From Acidimicrobiia bacterium (lineage in GTDB: Bacteria; Actinomycetota; Acidimicrobiia; Acidimicrobiales; AC-14): a stretch of 6,146 nucleotides of DNA. The position numbers and the translations under genes are program-made. Where the stretch lies: assembly GCA_019244985.1 (NCBI GenBank), contig JAFASB010000335.1, positions 1 through 6,146 on the forward strand, in the 5' to 3' direction. This document shows, one piece after another, positions 1-6,146 of this stretch. Numbering within the stretch: position 1 is the first letter of the stretch; each line of letters begins with the position of its first letter. The notes beneath the pieces were generated by a model. It was not told where the DNA came from. It saw only the letters and a program-made list of their open reading frames with translations, and searched no databases.

Positions 1-1
1 G

Positions 2-343
2 GACTTCCAGCTGATCACGCGCTCCCGTACCGTTCCGGACCCCGTCGACACCGGTTCGGTGATCAGCGGTCTGGCGCGTGAGCTTCTCGATCAGGTGGAC
101 GTGTCGCCGGGCGTGCGCCTTCTCGGCGTGAGCGTGTCGAACCTCGCCCAGAAGCAGGCCCAGCAGCTCTCCCTCGAGGACGCTGTGCCGCTCCGTGACG
201 ACGCCACGCGGGCCGTCGACGAGGTCCGCCGACGATTTGGGCCCGACGCTGTCGGGCCGGCCGCCCTGGTCGGGGACCGGGGACTGCGCCTGAAGCGCCG
301 AGGCGAACAGCAGTGGGGACCGGGTGACGACAAACGCCCGTGA
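2..343 (+). CDS. dinB: DNA polymerase IV (DinB, Y-family), C-terminal part
   Basis: The 5' end lies outside the window; 113 codons and a TGA stop are present. DinB is a translesion DNA polymerase that copies damaged templates in the cytoplasm and docks on the beta sliding clamp. The visible part is the end of the little-finger domain: TRSRT at residues 6-10 of the fragment and VRLLGVSVSNL at 38-48, which is the usual last strand of that domain. A clamp-binding-like QQLSLED follows at 54-60. The tail contains RRRFG, AVGPAAL and LKRRGEQQWGP, a conserved ending I recognise from actinobacterial DinB proteins, so the C terminus looks intact. The catalytic palm domain is not visible. The next gene on the same strand starts about 100 bases downstream, so co-transcription is possible but not shown. 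The family call is firm; which DinB paralogue it is cannot be told. Confidence 0.9.
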   Translation, partial: DFQLITRSRTVPDPVDTGSVISGLARELLDQVDVSPGVRLLGVSVSNLAQKQAQQLSLEDAVPLRDDATRAVDEVRRRFGPDAVGPAALVGDRGLRLKRRGEQQWGPGDDKRP

Positions 344-350
344 AGCGGGC
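336..350 (+). terminator. Small GC hairpin over the dinB stop codon (weak terminator candidate)
   Basis: GCCCG and CGGGC form a perfect 5-bp stem around a TGAAG loop that contains the dinB stop codon. No T-rich tract follows and the stem is short, so this is at best a weak or factor-assisted terminator. It may be chance in such GC-rich DNA. Confidence 0.2.
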
Positions 351-381
351 ATGAGCAGTCAGCTCGCGTTGTTGGCGTGGG

Positions 382-387
382 TAGCCT
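382..387 (+). promoter_or_regulatory. Possible -10 element upstream of the DUF3040 gene
   Basis: TAGCCT matches the actinobacterial TANNNT -10 pattern and lies in the only sizeable non-coding stretch of the window (344-444). Transcription would start at about 394-396, giving either a leader of about 50 bases for the DUF3040 gene or a transcript that begins at the ATG at 396. No good -35 is seen at 16-18 bases spacing. A TTGTTG at 369-374 lies too close to pair with it. Confidence 0.3.
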
Positions 388-395
388 GCGCGAAG

Positions 396-458
396 ATGGA
401 TTCGGAGGGGCCCCCCGAGGAGATACAGAGGTGGCGAGGCGATAGTGCCGCTATCTGA
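396..458 (+). CDS. Possible 20-codon leader peptide overlapping the DUF3040 start
   Basis: An ATG at 396-398 opens a 20-codon frame (beginning MDSEGPPEE, ending GDSAAI) that stops with TGA at 456-458. The stop lies 11 bases beyond the GTG start codon of the DUF3040 gene, in another frame. There is no clear Shine-Dalgarno sequence, but a TANNNT -10 match ends 8 bases before the ATG, which would suit leaderless translation. The frame is short and could easily be chance. If real, ribosomes ending here could restart at the GTG at 445. Confidence 0.18.
   Translation: MDSEGPPEEIQRWRGDSAAI
436..439 (+). promoter_or_regulatory. Ribosome binding site deciding the DUF3040 start
   Basis: GAGG lies 5 bases before the GTG at 445, a slightly short but usable distance. 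It supports that GTG as the start codon. A longer GAGGAG at 417-422 is too far from this GTG (22 bases) but is well placed for the GTG at 431. Confidence 0.45.
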
Positions 459-819
459 GGACGAGCAACGGATCCTCCAGGAGATCGAGCAGCAGTTCTA
501 CGAGCACGACCCCGCGCTCGCAGGAGAGATCGGCTCGACCACCCTCTACAAGCACGCGGGCCGCAACCTGAAGTGGTCGGCCTTCGGCTTCGTGGCCGGT
601 CTCGCGCTCCTCATCGCCACCTTCGCCACGTCGCTGCTCATCGGCTTCATCGGCTTCCTCGTGATGCTGGCCTGCGCGTTTCTCTTCGAGCGCAACCTTC
701 GCAAGCTCGGACGGGCCGGCTGGCAGCAGATGACCGAGTCCATGCGCGCCGGCCACCTCCGCGAGTACTTCGGCGACGCAGGCAACCGCCTCCGCCGCCG
801 CTTCAAGCGCGACGAATAA
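445..819 (+). CDS. DUF3040 small membrane protein
   Basis: A 124-residue protein that starts with GTG. The N-terminal MPLSEDEQRILQEIEQQF (1-18) and the following HDPALA are the hallmark of the actinobacterial DUF3040 family and fix the start. A membrane hairpin of two short hydrophobic segments lies at about 44-62 and 64-81. The C-terminal end is basic (LRRRFKRDE), which by the positive-inside rule puts both ends in the cytoplasm. The length is normal for the family. The function is unknown; in actinobacteria such genes often lie near the cell-division/wall cluster (general knowledge, not visible here). The gene has its own leader of about 100 bases and converges on the transglutaminase gene with a 20-base gap. 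The family assignment is strong, but no biochemical role can be given. Confidence 0.88.
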   Translation: MPLSEDEQRILQEIEQQFYEHDPALAGEIGSTTLYKHAGRNLKWSAFGFVAGLALLIATFATSLLIGFIGFLVMLACAFLFERNLRKLGRAGWQQMTESMRAGHLREYFGDAGNRLRRRFKRDE

Positions 820-839
820 TCGCCTTCCGCCGGCTCCTC

Positions 840-3158
840 CTAGACGGGGCGAATCTTCGGCGCTTCGGGCTCGTGGACGGTTTTGAAGCCGAGGGCCCAG
901 CGGAGGCGGTCTTGGCGGGTGGCGCGCGAGGCCAGTTGGCCTCGGACCTCGTCGGCGGCCTTGGAAGCTGCTGCGGCGTCCTCGGCGCCCACGCCATCCT
1001 CTGAATAGGCGGCCGCGGCCGTCGCCTCGGCGAGGATGGCCATCGGTGCCGGGCTGACCGCAGCCGGGATGGGGACGCGCTGGGCGTACTCGGCGGGCGT
1101 CTCGGCGCGCTGGCGTGGATGGCCGGCGAGGGTGAGGGCCTCCTCGGCCTCTTCCCACGCCACCAGGGCGCGAGCTTCGGCCGTAGCGGCCGCCGCCCTC
1201 CTGTGAGCGAACGCCCGCCGACGACGAGTGATCCCGACCGCTGCGGCACCGCCGAGCAACACCACGATGAGCCCGAGAAGCAGCAGCGCCGTCTCCCAAC
1301 CGGGCGTCTTGTGCGAGGTCTTCACGGCCGGGGGATTGGTGGTGGCCGTGCGCGGGTTGGGAGTGGAGCCGGCGCTGGCGCCGGTCGTCGTCGGCGTCTC
1401 GGGCGTGGCGACTGCGGGCGGCGGCGAGAAGCCTTCGGGCGCCATCGGCGTCACGCCCGTGTAGCCCTGCTCGTCGGGCGCCCCGCGGCCGGGCGTCGGC
1501 TCGAAGGCGACCCACCCGTACCCGCTCAGGTACACCTCGGGCCAGGCGTGGGCGTGGCGGTCGAGGACCCGGTAGGAGTCGGGCCCGACCTGCTGGCCGG
1601 GCGTGAACCCGACGGCGACGCGGCTGGGCAGGTTGATCGCCCGCGCCATTGCCGCGTACGACCCGGCGAACTGCTCGCAGTAGCCGCGCTTGGTGACGAA
1701 CAGGAAGCGCTGCAGCGCGTCGTCACTGTGCCCGGGTGGGACGTTGAGGTCGTAGCGGTAGTTGTTGCGGAGGTAGTCCTGCAGGGCTTTGGCCTTGGCG
1801 TACGGCGTCGCCGCCCCCGCCGTCACCCGCTGGGCGAGCTGCACGACCGAGCTCGGGAAGCCGTCGGGCAGCGCCAGGTACTTCTCGATGATCGACTGCG
1901 GAAGGACGGGCGGTGCCGTCGAGAGGTCGGTCGACGTCAACTGCGGCAGCGCCGACTCGACCCGGTAGACGAGTCCGTTCGACGTGTCGGCGTCGGTGAG
2001 CAGGCTCGATGACTCGGGGTCGTAGCGCACCTTCTTGATCCCGTCGAGGCGGGTGGGCCGATAGGCCGCAGGCAGCCAGATCGACGACAGGCCGCTGATC
2101 GAGAACCGCGCGGTCACGGCGTTGCTCGGCGCCCTGCTGCGCACGCCGCTCGGCAGGCCGCCACCCGCCGGCTTGTACGTGCCGACCGACGACCAGATCT
2201 TCCCGTCGAACTTGTCGAGGGCGGTGATGCGCCAGTAGGCGGGCGACGAGCTCTGCACGGTGAACAGCTCGTTGTCTGATTGGTCGACCAGCCGGGTCCT
2301 GATGTCGACGAGCGGACTGATCGTCGTCCGTGAGTTGGGCCCGCTGTCCTTGGCGCGCCAGTTGAACACTGGCGCATTGCCCGCCCCCGGCAGGTCGGGG
2401 CCGAGGGCGGCGGCCACGACGACCGCCAGGGCGCCGATGCCGATCCCGCGCGCCAGCAGGGCCCGGCTCCCGGGACCTTTGCGGCCGGCGAGCCAGTTGG
2501 CGCTCTCCTCGCTCCTCGCCACGCTGATGAGGAGCATGAACAGCAGCACGCTCGCGAGATAGAGGGCCGACAGTGCGAGGCGGTTGCGGTTATAGGCCAG
2601 CACCGAGCCGAAGAGGAAGATCGTGAATGACGGGATGACCGTCTCGATCGTGGCCGCCAGCCGGAACGCGGCTGTGTCGGCGAGAAAGGCGCACACCCAC
2701 GCCGCGAGCGCGGATGCGAGCACGAACCCGCGCGTGACGGGCGTCGGCGGGACGGCGGTGTTGAAGCGGGTCACGGCGCCGTTCAGGTCGGTCGAGACGA
2801 CGTGCCAGGTCTTGGCCAGCGGCAGGCCGTTGCTCAGCGTCTGCGGTTCGATGGCGTAGGCGACGAACAGGAGCAGTCCGATCGCCGATACGAGCGTCGC
2901 CCCGCCCATGCCGACGCCGAGGCGCCGGCAGATCCACGCCAACGCGTGGGCGAGGACGGCGGCGAGCACGACGCGGTCGAGGAACGAGCCGTTGGTGAAC
3001 AGGCGCAGCAGCGAGATCGCTGCTGTCACCGTGAGAAGGATGACGGCCACCTCGGCACCCGCCTCGAGCACACTCGAGCGGCGCTCGGGGGGCGGAGGGG
3101 GAGGCGCGGTGGGTGACGGAGCCGCTACCCCGGGACGTTCTTCGACGACCGCCGCCAT
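840..3158 (-). CDS. TgpA-like membrane transglutaminase-fold protein (DUF3488 / transglutaminase core / DUF4129)
   Basis: A 772-residue protein. A proline-rich cytoplasmic N terminus (about 11-25) precedes about seven membrane segments (roughly 35-53, 60-78, 86-104, 144-162, 169-188, 194-213, 234-252), together the DUF3488/TgpA N-terminal region. A large extracytoplasmic part follows with the transglutaminase core: Cys494 in RGYCEQFAGSYAAMARA, His537 in DRHAHAWPEV, and Glu553 in GWVAFEPTPG where the classical triad has Asp. A Pro/Thr-rich linker (about 578-618) leads to a last membrane segment (622-643), an RRRR stop-transfer stretch and a cytoplasmic DUF4129-like end (AW at 667-668, ETPAEYAQR at 686-694). 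Such proteins are envelope-acting proteases or transglutaminases of unknown substrate. I chose the ATG at 3158 because it overlaps the DUF58 stop codon (TGATG) and has GGGGA 8 bases upstream. A start 18 codons further upstream is possible but would lie inside DUF58. It is the last gene of the moxR operon. Confidence 0.9.
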   Translation of the reverse strand: MAAVVEERPGVAAPSPTAPPPPPPERRSSVLEAGAEVAVILLTVTAAISLLRLFTNGSFLDRVVLAAVLAHALAWICRRLGVGMGGATLVSAIGLLLFVAYAIEPQTLSNGLPLAKTWHVVSTDLNGAVTRFNTAVPPTPVTRGFVLASALAAWVCAFLADTAAFRLAATIETVIPSFTIFLFGSVLAYNRNRLALSALYLASVLLFMLLISVARSEESANWLAGRKGPGSRALLARGIGIGALAVVVAAALGPDLPGAGNAPVFNWRAKDSGPNSRTTISPLVDIRTRLVDQSDNELFTVQSSSPAYWRITALDKFDGKIWSSVGTYKPAGGGLPSGVRSRAPSNAVTARFSISGLSSIWLPAAYRPTRLDGIKKVRYDPESSSLLTDADTSNGLVYRVESALPQLTSTDLSTAPPVLPQSIIEKYLALPDGFPSSVVQLAQRVTAGAATPYAKAKALQDYLRNNYRYDLNVPPGHSDDALQRFLFVTKRGYCEQFAGSYAAMARAINLPSRVAVGFTPGQQVGPDSYRVLDRHAHAWPEVYLSGYGWVAFEPTPGRGAPDEQGYTGVTPMAPEGFSPPPAVATPETPTTTGASAGSTPNPRTATTNPPAVKTSHKTPGWETALLLLGLIVVLLGGAAAVGITRRRRAFAHRRAAAATAEARALVAWEEAEEALTLAGHPRQRAETPAEYAQRVPIPAAVSPAPMAILAEATAAAAYSEDGVGAEDAAAASKAADEVRGQLASRATRQDRLRWALGFKTVHEPEAPKIRPV

Positions 3159-4368
3159 CAGCCGAATCCCCGGGAACCCGCTGCGGCGCGGGCGCTGAAG
3201 GCCTGGTTCCACGAGGTGGCGAACGGCTGTGCTCCGTCAACGCGTACGAACGTCGTCGAGACCGCCTGCGTCCGGCGCCGGCCGGCTGGCGCGCCCAGGT
3301 CGTAGGAGCTGCGCTCGAACATGACGACCGTGAGCGACGCGAATCGGAATTGCAGGCGCGCGATGTTCTGGACCTCGCTGTTGGGCGCCTCGGAAGTGAA
3401 GAGCGCGACCAGGCCGCCGGCGTTGCCCGGACGGGTGAGATTCCCGAGGACCGCGGACAGGCGGTCGTCACGCGTGAGGCCGACGCTGGCGAGCGTCTCC
3501 ATGATCGCCTCGACGTGGGCGTGCTGGGCGCCGTATCCCGAGTCGACGCCATCTGTGGTGACGAGGCGCACGAGCGACCCACGTTGCCAGCAGGCGGCGA
3601 CCACGCTTGCCGCCGCCGACACCGCGAGCTCGAGTGACTCGCCGCTGTGGGCCCGCTGGCGGACGTCGAGGAGCACTGTGACGCGCGCCTGCCAGGGCAT
3701 CTCGTTTTGGCGGATCATCAGCTCGTCGAGGCGGGCGGTCGACGGCCAGTGCACGCGGCGGAGGTCGTCGCCAACCTCGTAGGCCCGCAGCGCGTAGAAG
3801 TCCTCGCCCGACAGGGCGACACCGGTCGGGTGGTCGGCGCCGCTGAGGGGGTCGTCGCCGCGCGTGTGGGGGAGGGCGGCCACGGAGTCGATGCGCGGGT
3901 ACACGGTGAGCTCGCTGGCCGGCGCCACGCGGAAGGTACGGGCGGCGAGGCCGAAGGGGTCGGTGATGTTGGCCTCCAGGGGCCCGAGCGAGAAGATGCC
4001 GCGCCGGTCGGTGGGGAGGCGGTAGGCGGCGCGCGCCGACTCGGCCGGCGCCAGCGGCGACACGAGGAACTTCGCTTGGCGGCGCCCGCCGTCGAACGGA
4101 TCGCGCAGGCCGAACACCGACGTGCGCCGGCTGCCGGCGTTGCGGACGATCAGCTCGACGCGGCTCTCGGTCCCGGCGTACACCCTCGGCGGGTGCAGCT
4201 CGCGGCGGATGTCGAGGCGTGGGCCGGGGAGGCGGGCGAGGGCGACGGCGAAGCCGACGAGTGCGGCGGCACCGGTGCCGAGGACGTACAGGTCGAGGGC
4301 GCCCAAGGCGCGGCCGGCGACCCACAGCACGGCGGCGCCGATGAGCAGCGTCCAGCCGCGACCGGTGA

Positions 4369-4372
<4 letters not shown>
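3158..4372 (-). CDS. DUF58 membrane protein (MoxR partner)
   Basis: A 404-residue protein. Two membrane segments lie near the N terminus (about 7-24 and 28-48), followed by a beta-rich region (52-165) with RGIFSLGPLEANITDPFGLA at 124-143, a typical feature of this family. The DUF58 signature is at 189-222: GEDFYALRAYEVGDD, then RRVHWPSTARLDELMIR. The C-terminal part resembles a von Willebrand A fold, but the metal-site pattern DxSxS is not present at the expected place (LLDVRQRAHSG, from 234). The length is normal. DUF58 proteins are almost always encoded next to MoxR ATPases and are thought to be their partners; no enzyme activity is known. The GTG start at 4372 overlaps the moxR stop codon by 4 bases (GTGA), and the stop codon overlaps the next start by one base, which suggests translational coupling on both sides. 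A longer upstream extension of this frame lies wholly in moxR and is not real. Confidence 0.92.
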
Positions 4373-5349
<977 letters not shown>

Positions 5350-5355
5350 CGACGA

Positions 5356-5361
5356 AGCCTA
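5356..5361 (-). promoter_or_regulatory. Putative -10 element of the moxR operon
   Basis: On the minus strand TAGGCT matches TANNNT and ends 6 bases before the GTG at 5349, so it spans -12 to -7 if transcription starts on that G. This is the expected geometry of a leaderless actinobacterial transcript. No convincing -35 is visible at 16-18 bases spacing. The first two bases (TA) are shared with the opposite -10 element. Confidence 0.4.
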
Positions 5362-5365
5362 CTGT
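5360..5365 (+). promoter_or_regulatory. Putative -10 element of the ROK kinase gene
   Basis: TACTGT matches TANNNT and ends 8 bases before the GTG at 5374, so transcription should start at or within about two bases of the start codon. There is no Shine-Dalgarno sequence before this GTG, which agrees with leaderless translation. No clear -35 is seen. Confidence 0.42.
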
Positions 5366-5379
5366 CCACCCTCGTGGAC
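5364..5379. repeat. Perfect inverted repeat over the ROK start codon
   Basis: GTCCAC-CCTC-GTGGAC: two perfect 6-base arms with a 4-base spacer. The right arm is the GTG start codon and second codon of the ROK gene. Seen from moxR the repeat covers about -15 to -30, between the -10 and the -35 position. It could be an operator acting on both genes, or chance; several repeats of this size are expected by chance in a GC-rich window of this length. Confidence 0.35.
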
Positions 5380-6146
5380 TTAGCCCTCGCCGTCGACGTC
5401 GGCGGCACCAAGATGGCGGCCGGCTTGGTCTCTGCTGAGGGCGAGCTGGTGGCGTCGGCGGCGAGCCCGACGCCCCGGGACGCCGACGCCGAAACGCTCT
5501 TCTCGGTCGTGCGCGCACTGGTCGATTCAGTCGGGGGCGACGGCGCGGCGGCGGTGTGCGGCGTCGGGTGCGGGGGACCGATGGCACGCGGTGGCGAGGA
5601 GGTGTCGCCGCTGAACATCCCGGGGTGGCGCCGTTTCCCGCTGCGGCGGAGGCTCGCTGACACCGTCGGGCTCCCCACATTCGTCGACAACGACGCCAAG
5701 GCGTTGGCGCTGGGCGAGGGCTGGTGCGGTGCCGCCGCCGGTGTCGACAACTTCATCGCCATGGTCGTGTCGACCGGCGTTGGTGGCGGAATCGTCCTCG
5801 ACGGCCGCCTCCTCGACGGCGCGTCCGACAACGCGGGCCACATCGGCCACGTCATCGTCGAGCCCGACGGCCGGGAGTGCGCGTGCGGCGGCCGCGGCTG
5901 CCTCGAGGCGGAGGCATCGGGACCGGCGATCGCCGCCGTCACCGGCCGCGCCGCCTCCGAGGCCGACGACGCGACCATCACCCGGACCGGCACGCTCGTC
6001 GGGCGGGCGGTGGCGTCGGTGGTGGACCTCCTCGACCTACGCCTCGCCGTCGTCGGCGGTTCCGTTGCGCTGGGTTTCGGGGATCCGTTCTATGCGGCCG
6101 CCCAGGCCGAGCTCAACGCCCGGGCCCGCATCGACTTCGCCCGCGG
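5374..6146 (+). CDS. ROK-family sugar kinase (NanK/glucokinase-like), 3' end outside the window
   Basis: 257 codons are visible and the frame is open to the window edge; ROK kinases are usually about 300 residues, so only the last part is missing. The phosphate loop DVGGTK is at 8-13, PLNIPGW at 79-85, the catalytic Asp107 in VDNDAKALALGEGW (104-117), and STGVGGGI at 133-140. The zinc site is His159 in AGHIGHV with Cys169, Cys171 and Cys176 in CACGGRGCLE, followed by ASG (181-183). VVGGSVALG at 226-234 is also family-typical. There is no N-terminal DNA-binding domain, so this is a kinase and not a ROK repressor. It should phosphorylate a hexose or N-acetylhexosamine with ATP. HIGH, where glucokinases have E-x-G-H, is as in E. 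coli NanK (N-acetylmannosamine kinase), so glucose need not be the substrate. The GTG start is fixed by the conserved first strand, which begins at once. It diverges from moxR. Confidence 0.92.
   Translation, partial: MDLALAVDVGGTKMAAGLVSAEGELVASAASPTPRDADAETLFSVVRALVDSVGGDGAAAVCGVGCGGPMARGGEEVSPLNIPGWRRFPLRRRLADTVGLPTFVDNDAKALALGEGWCGAAAGVDNFIAMVVSTGVGGGIVLDGRLLDGASDNAGHIGHVIVEPDGRECACGGRGCLEAEASGPAIAAVTGRAASEADDATITRTGTLVGRAVASVVDLLDLRLAVVGGSVALGFGDPFYAAAQAELNARARIDFAR

Noticed and set aside
403..417. GGGGCCCC-centred palindrome in the DUF3040 leader, considered as a regulatory hairpin
   Set aside because: The symmetric core leaves no loop and outer pairing needs a bulge; a run of G and C in GC-rich DNA explains it.
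850..859. CGAATCTTCG small palindrome near the convergent stops, considered as a terminator
   Set aside because: Only 4-bp arms with a 2-base centre, no T tract, and it lies within coding sequence.
870..878. CTCGTGGAC also found at 5371-5379, considered as a shared regulatory element
   Set aside because: A repeated 9-mer is expected many times by chance in 6 kb, and this copy lies inside the transglutaminase coding end.
451..1515. 354-codon minus-strand open frame across the DUF3040 gene and the end of the transglutaminase gene
   Set aside because: Arg/Gly/Ala-rich with no recognisable domain; it is an out-of-frame shadow in GC-rich DNA and conflicts with two well-supported genes.
3159..3212. 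Transglutaminase start 18 codons further upstream
   Set aside because: It would place 18 non-conserved residues inside DUF58, while the ATG at 3158 forms a TGATG overlap and has GGGGA at a good distance.

Overview
The window is very GC-rich and gene-dense, with GTG starts, overlapping genes and a DUF3040 gene, which together point to an actinobacterium. A deep-branching class such as Acidimicrobiia is possible, but that is a guess from general character. It is ordinary chromosomal sequence: I see no mobile element, CRISPR array, tRNA or rRNA.

Layout from left to right. The 3' end of a Y-family DNA polymerase IV gene (dinB, + strand) is followed by a leader of about 100 bases and a small DUF3040 membrane protein gene (+ strand). 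Converging on that gene, with only 20 bases between the two stop codons, is a three-gene minus-strand operon read from right to left: MoxR-type AAA+ ATPase, DUF58 membrane protein, and TgpA-like (DUF3488/DUF4129) membrane transglutaminase-fold protein. The operon junctions are a 4-base GTGA overlap and a 1-base TGATG overlap, so the three products are probably made together by coupled translation. Divergent from moxR, with 24 bases between the two start codons, is the start of a ROK-family sugar kinase gene (+ strand) that runs off the right edge.

How the genes work together. MoxR/DUF58/transglutaminase is a conserved bacterial gene trio. The AAA+ ATPase is thought to act as a chaperone or remodelling factor for the DUF58 and transglutaminase partners. 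The transglutaminase-fold domain is predicted to face outward, so the trio most likely acts on the cell envelope; its substrate is unknown. DUF3040 proteins are small actinobacterial membrane proteins of unknown role. DinB and the ROK kinase look like unrelated neighbours, although the kinase shares its promoter region with the operon.

The most interesting parts are non-coding. The 24-base moxR/ROK gap holds two back-to-back TANNNT -10 elements that share the same TA step and are spaced for leaderless transcripts in both directions, plus a perfect 6-base inverted repeat over the ROK start codon. The DUF3040 leader holds a TANNNT element 8 bases before an ATG that opens a 20-codon reading frame overlapping the DUF3040 start, and a second five-codon frame whose stop codon overlaps that start codon. 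I found no convincingly new biological system. The gene content is of known families, partly of unknown function.
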